Shown in pieces: positions 7,011-14,000 of a DNA stretch of 14,055 nucleotides. Every line of letters starts with the position of its first letter. Positions within the stretch are counted from its first letter, which is position 1. This stretch comes from JBOGTC01 sp050692055 (GTDB lineage: Bacteria; Chloroflexota; Limnocylindria; QHBO01): NCBI GenBank assembly GCA_050692055.1, contig JBOGTC010000110.1, positions 1 through 14,055 on the forward strand, given 5' to 3'. The position numbers and the translations under genes are program-made. A model generated the notes under the pieces. It had not been told where the DNA came from. It saw nothing but the letters and a program-made list of their open reading frames with translations, and did no database searches.

Positions 7011-7901
7011 CTACTCCTGCGTCGTCAGGTCGAGACCGCCGTACCACTCCTCGCTCAGCGCGGTGAGCGTTCCGTCCTCGTGCATCTCGCCGATGATCTC
7101 GTCGACGCGCGCCACGAGCGAATCGTTGTCTTCGACTGCCTTGTCGAAGGCCACCGCAAGAGGCTCGAAGAAGACCGGGTCGCCAATGGCGGTTACCGGA
7201 TATCCCTCGTCGATCGCGCCCTGCACCGTGGTGATCGAGCTGATCCAGCCCTCGAACTCCGTCCGACCGGCCTGCCACGCCTCGGCGCAGTTGATGTCGG
7301 TCGGCAGGGTCGTGCCGGTGGCGCCCTCCGGTGGCTCGGCAACGTCGCCCGCATCCGGGGGCAGGGTGAGTGTGCCCTCCAGCCAGTCGAGATAGGTGGT
7401 GGCCTCGGCGACGCAGATCGTGGTGCCGGCGAAGTCCTCGACGGACGCGATATCCGTCCCTTCCGTCGTGGCCATCTGTGCCGGGGTGTAGTAATACGGT
7501 TGGGTGAAGTCGAGGACCTCCATGCGGTCCTCGGTGATCGTCACGGAGCCGACGCTGACGTCCCACCGCTCCGACCAGCTGCCGGCGACCACCGCATCGA
7601 AGGTCGGGTCCGTGAACTCGTAGTCGACTCCGAGGCGCTCCGCCACCTCGATGGCCACGTCGATGTCGAAGCCCTCGTACTCTCCGGTCTCGCTGTTGAG
7701 CGAGGATTGGGGCGGATAGGCAGGATCGGTCGAGATGACGAGGACGCCGGCTTCGAGGATTCGCGCCAGCTGACCATCGGCCTCGGCGTCGCCGTTACCG
7801 TCGCCGGCATCCGGGCTGCCGTCCCCGGTATCGGGCGCCTGGCAGGCGGCCAGGATGAGCAGCGCGGCGACAAAGACGGCGCTGCGTCGCATGAACGTCA
7901 T
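7011..7901 (-). CDS. Polar amino-acid ABC transporter, substrate-binding lipoprotein
   Basis: A 296-residue extracytoplasmic binding protein (SBP_bac_3/PBPb type) that delivers substrate to the permease. A lipoprotein signal runs from residue 1 to the lipobox LAAC (C20), followed by a Gly/Asp/Ala-rich spacer (about 22-44). The binding fold starts at GVLVISTDPAYPP. It shows FDIDVAIEVAERLGV, WDVSVGSVTITEDRMEVLDFTQPYYYT (the Arg usually holds the amino-acid carboxylate) and the closing EEWYGG. The second lobe holds an insertion-like stretch, LTLPPDAGDVAEPPEGATG. ATG 7901 is preferred because GGAGGAG ends 4 nt upstream. A second in-frame ATG at 7892 would be 13 nt away. Its ligand is unknown. Confidence 0.94.
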   Translation of the reverse strand: MTFMRRSAVFVAALLILAACQAPDTGDGSPDAGDGNGDAEADGQLARILEAGVLVISTDPAYPPQSSLNSETGEYEGFDIDVAIEVAERLGVDYEFTDPTFDAVVAGSWSERWDVSVGSVTITEDRMEVLDFTQPYYYTPAQMATTEGTDIASVEDFAGTTICVAEATTYLDWLEGTLTLPPDAGDVAEPPEGATGTTLPTDINCAEAWQAGRTEFEGWISSITTVQGAIDEGYPVTAIGDPVFFEPLAVAFDKAVEDNDSLVARVDEIIGEMHEDGTLTALSEEWYGGLDLTTQE

Positions 7902-7956
7902 GAATCTCCTCCGGTGTGGCATCCCCCCGGGGATCGGTCGCTTGTTCGGTCGGCAC

Positions 7957-7986
7957 GTTGTAGCACTTTGACCGTCGCCACGGCAA
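7957..7986 (-). promoter_or_regulatory. Sigma-70-like promoter of the ABC transporter operon
   Basis: On the minus strand TTGCCG (7986-7981), an 18-bp spacer, then TACAAC (7962-7957). Transcription would start near 7950 and give a roughly 50-nt leader with the GGAGGAG ribosome site. The leader contains the dyad ATCCCC-N2-GGGGAT (7921-7934), a possible operator or small hairpin. Confidence 0.5.
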
Positions 7987-8018
7987 GGCGGCGATGCGGC
8001 ACGTCAATGCGTTATGGG

Positions 8019-8024
8019 TACACT
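8019..8024 (+). promoter_or_regulatory. -10 box of a leaderless promoter for the Rieske oxygenase
   Basis: TACACT, 8 nt before the ATG at 8033, with no Shine-Dalgarno. It supports the start at 8033 over the longer frame beginning at 7994. The divergent transporter promoter lies about 40 bp away, so one regulator could affect both. Confidence 0.55.
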
Positions 8025-8032
8025 CGTCCTTC

Positions 8033-9160
<1,128 letters not shown>

Positions 9161-9215
9161 CCGCCGCAGCCGCTGCCCGCAGCCCGCTGCCGGCTGCCCG
9201 CCGCCCGCTTTCCGT
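9161..9215 (+). other. Short GC-rich low-complexity stretch after the Rieske gene
   Basis: Repeated CTGCCCGC/GCAGCC words directly follow the stop codon. GCAGCC (9179-9184) can pair with GGCTGC (9192-9197) over a 7-nt loop. This is a weak terminator candidate without a T-run. Confidence 0.3.
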
Positions 9216-9345
9216 CATTTACGACCACCAGTCGTACTAAGTGGGTCGAACCGCGCTGATACACGTCAGAAAACTGGGTATAGCTATGTCTTCGAACAGC
9301 GCTCAGGCGTCATTTGGCGTTTACTACGACCACCAGTCGTAAATG
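9216..9345. repeat. 130-bp element bounded by inverted palindromic ends
   Basis: An exact 17-nt palindrome, TACGACCACCAGTCGTA, occurs at 9220-9236 and 9325-9341 (105 bp apart). Read inward from both ends, the element starts CATTTACGAC-N5-GTCGTA-N-TAA. The two ends are thus terminal inverted repeats, while their 5-nt loops are in the same orientation. The interior is clearly less GC-rich than the surrounding DNA. It contains a second near-repeat, TCGAAC(C/A)GCGCT, at 9246 and 9292. No transposase and no obvious target duplication are seen. Alternatives are a pair of operators of a lost operon, or a non-autonomous transposable element. Confidence 0.65.
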
Positions 9346-9377
9346 GTGGAACTTGGCGGCTGGACGACCGGCCGGCG

Positions 9378-9383
9378 TATTCT
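9378..9383 (+). promoter_or_regulatory. -10 box of a leaderless promoter for the 88-aa gene
   Basis: TATTCT, 7 nt before the GTG at 9391. The stretch from this box into the second codon matches the one at 2561 at all but one position. This decides the start of the short gene in favour of GTG 9391. Confidence 0.6.
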
Positions 9384-9390
9384 TGCCGGC

Positions 9391-9657
9391 GTGACCTACG
9401 ACGAGCTGCTCGAGTTGGCTCAGCGATACGAGGGAAAGACGCTGGAGACCGTGACCGGCAGGAAGTTCACGGTAGGCATCTACCTGGACTGCCCGTTCTT
9501 CACGCCAGAGTCGAGCGGCTATGGGCAGAGCGACGGTCGCAAAGCCGCCGAGCGGTTTCTGGCCCGCTACAACGCGACCGGCAGCCTTTGCCCCGGCGAC
9601 TACGCCAAGGTCACACGCAACGCCTCCTACTACGTCGGCCTGCTCCTTCGAGCCTGA
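9391..9657 (+). CDS. Orphan 88-aa protein, function unknown
   Basis: A small soluble protein of 88 residues. The start is GTG 9391 because of the -10 box 7 nt before it. An ATG at 9343 (104 residues) is possible but has neither Shine-Dalgarno nor promoter, and it overlaps the palindrome region. The sequence opens with an amphipathic helix (YDELLELAQRYEG). It continues with a beta-rich TGRKFTVGIYLDCPFFTPESSG, then a helix KAAERFLARYN, and closes with NASYYVGLLLRA. Two Cys (in LDCPFF and SLCPGD) are too far apart for a classic zinc knuckle. No family is recognised. It stands alone and converges on the cyclase gene, with 34 nt between the stops. Confidence 0.65.
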   Translation: MTYDELLELAQRYEGKTLETVTGRKFTVGIYLDCPFFTPESSGYGQSDGRKAAERFLARYNATGSLCPGDYAKVTRNASYYVGLLLRA

Positions 9658-9666
9658 CCGGTCAGG
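9653..9666. terminator. Perfect 14-bp palindrome over the stop codon
   Basis: CCTGACCGGTCAGG covers the TGA of the 88-aa gene, in the gap between two converging genes. As RNA it gives a 5-bp stem with a CCGG loop on either strand. There is no T-run, so it is a weak bidirectional terminator at best. Confidence 0.3.
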
Positions 9667-9691
9667 GCTGCCGCAGGCCGGGGCATATACC

Positions 9692-10555
9692 TCACGCCGG
9701 GTCTCGCTCCTCCTGCTCCAGGGCGAAGATCGCGCGCGCCCCGCTCACGCCCTTGAGCGCCTGGGTTCCTCGATCGGCGAAGGTCAGGTCGCGGCTTTCG
9801 ATCAGCCCCCGCGTCGTGCCCGACACCAGGACCTCCCCCGGACGCGCGAGGGCCATGATCCGGGCGGCCACGTGCACCGCCACGCCGCGGATGTTACCGG
9901 GCACGATCTCGATCTCACCGGTGTGCACGCCGGCTCGGATGGGGATGTCCCGCCCTCCGAGTTCGAGTGAGATCGCCCACGCGCCACGCACGGCTCGTTC
10001 GGCGCTGTCGAAGATGGCGAGCAGCCCATCGCCGGTCGTCGCCACCTCCCGGCCGCCAAACCGGTCCAGAATGCGGCGGAACAGGGTGTTGTGCTCCTCG
10101 AGCAGCCGCCCCCACGCCTCGTCGCCGACCTGCTCGGCGCGCGCGGTCGAGCCGACGATATCGGTGAAGAGGATGGTGGCGAGGACGCGCTCGCCGGTCG
10201 GCGGCGAGGCCCAGCGGTGCGCGCCGACCCAGTCGATCGTCTCGAACGGCTCGTCACCCACGACCCATGCGTCGTGCCCGGGCGGGATGTCGAAGACGTC
10301 GTCGGGCTCGAACTCCATCTCGGTGCCATCGTCGAGCCGCCATCGGATACGTCCGCGCAGCACTACGCCCGTATGGTGGAAGCGGCAGCTCGAGGTCCCG
10401 ACGATCGGCTTGACGTCGGTCGACCAGCGCCAGCCGGGCTCCTGGAACGTGCGTGCGACGACGAGCTCGCCGAAGTGCACCTCGCGGCTGATGCCGTGAG
10501 GAAAGGTCTCGGTCTCATCCGGCATGCGGAAGCTCTTGCGCTGGATCCCAGCCAC
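9692..10555 (-). CDS. Cupin-nucleotide cyclase (class III) fusion
   Basis: A soluble protein of 287 residues from GTG 10555, or 277 from ATG 10525. I prefer the GTG because TAGGAT lies exactly 7 nt before it. Residues 45-110 look like a small cupin barrel (HHTGVVLRGRIRWRLDDG, FDIPPGHDAWVVGDE), a likely ligand sensor. Residues 122-280 are a class III adenylyl/guanylyl cyclase domain with metal-binding D132 (FTDIVGST) and D176 (TTGDGLLAIF). The arginine that stabilises the transition state is kept (R232 in AARI). The base-selecting Lys position is A172, the base-selecting Asp position is N221, and the transition-state Asn is H228. The His is common in some actinobacterial and Chloroflexota cyclases. 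Activity and product are therefore open. It diverges from the amidase gene at a shared promoter. Confidence 0.88.
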   Translation of the reverse strand: MAGIQRKSFRMPDETETFPHGISREVHFGELVVARTFQEPGWRWSTDVKPIVGTSSCRFHHTGVVLRGRIRWRLDDGTEMEFEPDDVFDIPPGHDAWVVGDEPFETIDWVGAHRWASPPTGERVLATILFTDIVGSTARAEQVGDEAWGRLLEEHNTLFRRILDRFGGREVATTGDGLLAIFDSAERAVRGAWAISLELGGRDIPIRAGVHTGEIEIVPGNIRGVAVHVAARIMALARPGEVLVSGTTRGLIESRDLTFADRGTQALKGVSGARAIFALEQEERDPA

Positions 10556-10561
10556 CGCCGC

Positions 10562-10568
10562 TATCCTA
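10562..10568. promoter_or_regulatory. Overlapping divergent -10 boxes (bidirectional leaderless promoter)
   Basis: The 7-mer TATCCTA reads TATCCT (10562-10567) on the plus strand and TAGGAT (10568-10563) on the minus strand. Each hexamer is followed by exactly 7 nt and then a start codon: ATG 10575 on plus, GTG 10555 on minus. Only 19 bp separate the start codons. No -35 is recognisable on either side. Confidence 0.65.
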
Positions 10569-10574
10569 CGACCG

Positions 10575-11420
10575 ATGATTGCGCCTGGTCGCACCGACGG
10601 CCGCCTGACCGTGGCCCTCATCTCCGAGGTCTTCTGGGAGGCCGATGGCGCCGTGCGCCTGAAGCAGCGTCTCGCCGAGGCCGGCGAGCGGGGCGCCGAC
10701 TTGGCGGTCCTGCCCGAGCTGCCGCTCAACGCCTGGCGGCCAAGCACGAAAGACGCCGTCGAAAAGGACGCCGAGCCGATGGACGGGGAGCGGGCGCGCG
10801 CCCAGGCCGAGGCGGCGGCCGAGGCCGGCATCGGTCTTGTGGGAGGCATCATCCACCGGGGTGGGGATGGCAGGCGGACCAGCCGAGCCCTCGTCTTCGA
10901 TCGCGAAGGCAGCATCGTGTCGACGTACGAGAAGCTGCACCTCCCGGAGGAGCCGGGGTTCTGGGAGACGAGCCACTACGAGCCCGGCACCGAGGGGCCG
11001 CAGCGGATCGACGCGTTCGGGCTGCCCGTGGGCGTGCAGATCTGCTCCGACAACAACCGGCCGGAGGGCTCGCACCTGCTCGGCGCCGCGGGCGCGCAGG
11101 CGGTGCTCATTCCGCGCGCGACGGAGGAGAAGACCTACCAGCGCTGGAAGATCGTCTTCCGGGCCAATGCGCTGACGAGCTGCCTGTACGTCCTCAGTGT
11201 CAACCGGCCGCATCCGGAGGACGGGGTGCTGATCGGCGGGCCGAGCGTCGCGGTGGATCCGAACGGCGAGGTGCTGGTGGAGACGACGGACGCGCTGGCG
11301 GTTGTGACGCTCGAGTCGACGGTCGTGGAACGGGCGCGCCGCGCCTACCCTGGATACCTGGCGGTCCGGGCGCGTCTCTACGCGCACGCCTGGAACGAGA
11401 TCGCCGGCACGGACGGCTGA
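10575..11420 (+). CDS. Nitrilase-superfamily carbon-nitrogen hydrolase
   Basis: A 281-residue cytoplasmic amidase or nitrilase. The catalytic triad of the superfamily is visible: E48 in VLPELPLNAW, K120 in YEKLHLPEEPGFW and C157 in VGVQICSDNNRPEG. The first strand (LTVALISEVFWEAD) departs from the usual 'Q' pattern. The following IPRATEEKTYQRWKIVFRANA is typical of the alpha-beta-beta-alpha fold and its dimer contacts. The length is normal for a stand-alone branch such as N-carbamoyl-amine amidases or omega-amidases. The residues after the nucleophile (SDNNRPEG) do not let me choose between them. The start at 10575 is supported by a -10 box 7 nt upstream; the longer frame from 10524 would run back through the divergent promoter. 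Confidence 0.9.
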   Translation: MIAPGRTDGRLTVALISEVFWEADGAVRLKQRLAEAGERGADLAVLPELPLNAWRPSTKDAVEKDAEPMDGERARAQAEAAAEAGIGLVGGIIHRGGDGRRTSRALVFDREGSIVSTYEKLHLPEEPGFWETSHYEPGTEGPQRIDAFGLPVGVQICSDNNRPEGSHLLGAAGAQAVLIPRATEEKTYQRWKIVFRANALTSCLYVLSVNRPHPEDGVLIGGPSVAVDPNGEVLVETTDALAVVTLESTVVERARRAYPGYLAVRARLYAHAWNEIAGTDG

Positions 11421-11435
11421 GCGGCTTCCCCGAGG

Positions 11436-12140
11436 CTAGCCCTCCGCCAGGCGGAATTCGCCGCGGGCGATCAGCTCATCGTCCCGGAACACGCGCAGCT
11501 CGTAAGTGCCTGGGCCGAAGGCGCTGACGAAGCCAGCCGCATCGCCGGCAACGAAGCCGGCGGTCGTGGCGGAGGGATCCACCCGCAGCCGATTGGAGGC
11601 CGCGTCCACGACCTGCTCCTCGGTGCCGTCCTCGAGGATCCTGACCACCTGCTCGCCGATCTCATTCACGCCGAACGGCTCGGACAGCGAGATGGAGTGT
11701 GCGAAGGTCATGCCCGGCGTGAACGTGTCGACAGGCTCCACGACCTGCTGATTCCCGTCCAGCTCGCTCCCGAATTCGACTGTGCCCGGCAGGACAGGGG
11801 TGGGCTGAGGCGTGGCGGTGGGAGCGACGGTCGGCTCGGGCGCCGCGGACGTGGGCGCGGGGGTCGCAGGCGTGGCGCTGGGAGTCGGCGTCGACTCGAC
11901 CCCGATCGTCGGGTCGGTCGGGTTGAGGTTCGAGAGGAAGAAGCCGACCAGCACGGCGAGCAGGATCGTGCCCACCACGGCGCCTATCGACACCAGCGAT
12001 GCCGAGTCGGTGGGGAAGCGGCCGCCCGGTCCGGTGCTGGCAATGCCGTGCCGAAGCGTGACGCCGCATGATCGGCAGACCTGCGCCCAATCGGGGTTCG
12101 TCCGTCCGCAGTTGAAGCACTCCAAGCTCTCGCCGGTCAT
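11436..12140 (-). CDS. Zinc-ribbon, single-TM protein with Pro/Thr stalk and extracytoplasmic beta domain
   Basis: A 234-residue membrane protein of unknown function. Residues 8-25 are a zinc ribbon, CFNC ... CRSC (C8, C11, C22, C25). One membrane span follows at about 49-71 (SIGAVVGTILLAVLVGFFL). Residues 73-119 are a Pro/Thr/Ala stalk, and 120-234 read as a beta-sandwich-like domain (GTYELRVFRDDELIARGEF at the end). The likely topology is zinc ribbon inside and beta domain outside. ATG 12140 is chosen because it precedes the ribbon directly. An AGGAGG sits upstream, but 15 nt from the ATG, further than is useful, and no start codon lies between. It converges on the amidase gene with 15 nt between the stops. 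Confidence 0.8.
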   Translation of the reverse strand: MTGESLECFNCGRTNPDWAQVCRSCGVTLRHGIASTGPGGRFPTDSASLVSIGAVVGTILLAVLVGFFLSNLNPTDPTIGVESTPTPSATPATPAPTSAAPEPTVAPTATPQPTPVLPGTVEFGSELDGNQQVVEPVDTFTPGMTFAHSISLSEPFGVNEIGEQVVRILEDGTEEQVVDAASNRLRVDPSATTAGFVAGDAAGFVSAFGPGTYELRVFRDDELIARGEFRLAEG

Positions 12141-12193
12141 GTGTAGCTGGCGGATCCTCCTGTGGACCGATGGGCTTGGCCGATGGCGGCGAA

Positions 12194-12202
12194 AGCCTAG
12201 CA
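12194..12202 (-). promoter_or_regulatory. Extended -10 promoter of the zinc-ribbon membrane gene
   Basis: TGCTAGGCT on the minus strand, an extended -10 with TGn. Transcription would start near 12187 and give a leader of about 47 nt that contains AGGAGG (12161-12156). No -35 is seen. The place where a -35 would lie is covered by the inverted repeat at 12210-12238. Confidence 0.45.
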
Positions 12203-12209
12203 CGCAGAT

Positions 12210-12238
12210 GGCCGCCGGCGGTGAGAACGCCGACGGCC
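12210..12238 (-). repeat. Inverted repeat upstream of the zinc-ribbon gene promoter
   Basis: On the minus strand GGCCGTCGGCG (12238-12228) pairs with CGCCGGCGGCC (12220-12210) over a 7-nt loop, 11 bp with one G-U pair. It could be an operator over the -35 region, or the terminator of a transcript coming from the propeller/SLH gene. Confidence 0.4.
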
Positions 12239-12361
12239 GATGACCGGCTCCACAACGAGCCGACCGCGCCCGATCCTACGTCATCCCGCCGGTGGTCGCT
12301 CGGCAGCGCACCGGTCGCGGCGGCCGCCTGAATCGGGCCAGGGAACCCGCGAGGCCGGCGC

Positions 12362-12498
12362 TTGCACCGGGTGGAGATAACGGGGAAGTAGAGGCTCCGG
12401 CCCCGCCGATCTTCCCCGTACGTTGCATGTGATGAGAGCGGCGGGGAAGAACGGGCCCGCGTCGGCCTCTTCTTCACCGATAGCTTCACCTGGTGAAA
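12362..12498 (+). repeat. 137-bp palindromic dispersed element, copy 2
   Basis: Same orientation and exact length as 4676-4812. It starts TTGCACC and ends GGTGAAA. Ungapped hand alignment gives 101 of 137 identical positions. The identities sit in blocks: GGTGGAGATAACGGGGAAG and AGAGGC at the left, CTTCCCCG, TTGCAT at 12423 (again 61 nt after the first), CGGGGAAGAA, and TCGGCCTCTTCTTCACCG at the right. The spacers between blocks differ almost completely. The outer 25 nt of the two ends match as inverted repeats at about 20 positions. Both flanking genes run on the minus strand, unlike at copy 1. Confidence 0.8.
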
Positions 12499-12503
12499 CG
12501 TTT

Positions 12504-12524
12504 CTCCAGGCCCGAGGCCTGGAG
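12504..12524 (-). terminator. Hairpin just after the propeller/SLH gene
   Basis: CTCCAGGCC (12504-12512) pairs perfectly with GGCCTGGAG (12516-12524) across a 3-nt loop. It begins 4 nt after the minus-strand stop codon and is followed by the 10-nt palindrome GAAACGTTTC. Position and stem strength suggest a terminator, though there is only a short T-stretch. Confidence 0.55.
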
Positions 12525-12528
12525 GATC

Positions 12529-13935
12529 TCAGGTCACGGCACGATGGAGGAAGGCCGCCATCTGACCGCGCGTCACCGCATCACGAGGACAGAAGCGGTC
12601 AGGAGCGCAGCCCATCGTGATGCCGGCGGCCGCCACGCGGTTGATATCGGCCTCGTGGATGCTCGTCTCGTCATCCGTGAAAGCATCGGATGTCGTCGCC
12701 GGCAGGTCGAAGGCGCGGGCCAGGAATGACGCCATCTGCTCCCGGTTGACGACGGCATCCGGGCAGAATCGGTTCGGTCCGCAGCCCGCGGTGATGCCTG
12801 CGGCAGCCACGCGGTTGATATCGCCGTGGTGGATGCTTTCGGCATCATCCCCGAAGAAGTCGGTCGTCGCCGGCGGCAGCTCCAGCGCGCGTGCCAGGAA
12901 GGACGCCATCTGACCGCGCGTGACCGATGCCTCCGGGCAGAAGCGCTGCGGTGCGCAGCCGTCGGTGATTCCATTGGCGAAGGCCCAGGCGATGTCGTCG
13001 CGGAAGATCGACGCCGCCACGTCGGTGAAGTTGCGCGGCTCCCAGTCGCCGCCGCCGATCGGGGATCCGCTATAGATGGGCCGCACGTCGCTGCCGTCAA
13101 GGCGCACGCTGAGGAGGGCGCCGTCGTCGGTATCGCGGTCCGAGAAGAAGAGGATCCGCTGCCCATCGGGCGCGAAGGCGCGCGGGTAGTTGTTGCTCGC
13201 GTGGTCGGTGATCGGTGTCGCCGTCCCGCCTGCCGACGGCATGAGATGGACCTGGAAGTTCGCGCCCACCTGCAGGCCGACCGCGATGGTGTCCGCATCC
13301 GGCGACCACGCGTACCCGGATATCGGGTCAGGAGTCAGCTGGACCTGGTCGCTGCCATCGGTCCTCATCGTGTACAGGTGGTTCGGCCCGAGGGGCGCCT
13401 CCGACGACACGAACGCGATCCGGTCGCCGGCAGGCGACCATTGCGGGGTTCCGGCCGGCGCCGTGCGGTGCGTGATCTGTCGAAGATCGGTGCCATCGGC
13501 GTCGACGGTGAAGACCTGCACGCTGGGGCCCGAGACGTCTCCGCCGAAGGCCAGCCTCTGGCCGTCGGGTGACCAGGACGGTGCGAGCACGATGCGCTGG
13601 GTGGTGACCTGCCGCGCGCCGCTGCCATCGGCGTTGGCGACGTACAGGCGGAAGACCGACGGGGCCACCTGGCGCCGGAACGCGACGCGCATTCCATCGG
13701 GGGACCAGACCGGGTCGAAGTCGTTCACGTTGCTGGATGGAAGCAGCTGCTGCAGATTCGACCCATCGGATCGGATCGTGTAGAGCGTCCAGCGGTTGCC
13801 CGGTCCGATCGTGCTGAAAGCGATTCGACCGTTCATCCCCGGAAACGCTGCCTCGGCCGGTGCCGATGCCATCGGCCCAAGAGACGCCAGCAGTCCAATG
13901 ACCGATGCAAGCACTACCAGACGACGACGCGGCAT
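12529..13935 (-). CDS. Secreted TolB-like beta-propeller protein with three SLH repeats
   Basis: A 468-residue exported protein probably held at the cell surface. ATG 13935 opens a clear signal peptide (MPRRR, a hydrophobic core, cut near AEA-AFP at about 29-30); upstream codons belong to the tRNA gene. Residues 30-310 hold about six propeller blades of the TolB/PD40 type. They have repeats such as VWSPDGMRVAF, SWSPDGQRLAF, QWSPAGDRIAF and AWSPDADTIAV, alternating with YTIRSDGSNL-like strands. Residues 325-468 are three S-layer homology repeats of 58 residues. Each has G-I-T-x-G-C-x-P-x-R-F-C-P and a conserved R-x-Q-M-A-x-F-L-x-R-A. The Cys pair is conserved in all three repeats and may form disulfides. 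Only a weak GGGG precedes the ATG. Surface binding or periplasmic scaffolding is inference. Confidence 0.92.
   Translation of the reverse strand: MPRRRLVVLASVIGLLASLGPMASAPAEAAFPGMNGRIAFSTIGPGNRWTLYTIRSDGSNLQQLLPSSNVNDFDPVWSPDGMRVAFRRQVAPSVFRLYVANADGSGARQVTTQRIVLAPSWSPDGQRLAFGGDVSGPSVQVFTVDADGTDLRQITHRTAPAGTPQWSPAGDRIAFVSSEAPLGPNHLYTMRTDGSDQVQLTPDPISGYAWSPDADTIAVGLQVGANFQVHLMPSAGGTATPITDHASNNYPRAFAPDGQRILFFSDRDTDDGALLSVRLDGSDVRPIYSGSPIGGGDWEPRNFTDVAASIFRDDIAWAFANGITDGCAPQRFCPEASVTRGQMASFLARALELPPATTDFFGDDAESIHHGDINRVAAAGITAGCGPNRFCPDAVVNREQMASFLARAFDLPATTSDAFTDDETSIHEADINRVAAAGITMGCAPDRFCPRDAVTRGQMAAFLHRAVT
12560..12980 (-). repeat. DNA-level SLH triplication inside the propeller gene
   Basis: The three SLH units repeat at a 174-bp period. 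For example, CACGCGGTTGATATCG occurs at 12636 and 12810. Near-identical DNA suggests fairly recent duplication of at least two units. Confidence 0.7.
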
Positions 13936-14000
13936 GACGAGAACCCCAGGAGCTATGTGGATTTGCTCGTAGAACGCCCACGCCCAGTCGTTTGTTGCGG

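Noticed and set aside
7994..8032. Longer start for the Rieske oxygenase
   Set aside because: It would put the TACACT promoter box inside the gene, and the 13 extra residues do not look like the family.
9216..9345. CRISPR array or integron attC pair
   Set aside because: There are only two copies at 105-bp spacing, with no third repeat, no spacer pattern, no cas gene and no integrase.
9343..9390. ATG start for the 88-aa gene (104 residues)
   Set aside because: It overlaps the palindrome and has no Shine-Dalgarno. GTG 9391 has a -10 box at the same 7-nt distance as the gene at 2574.
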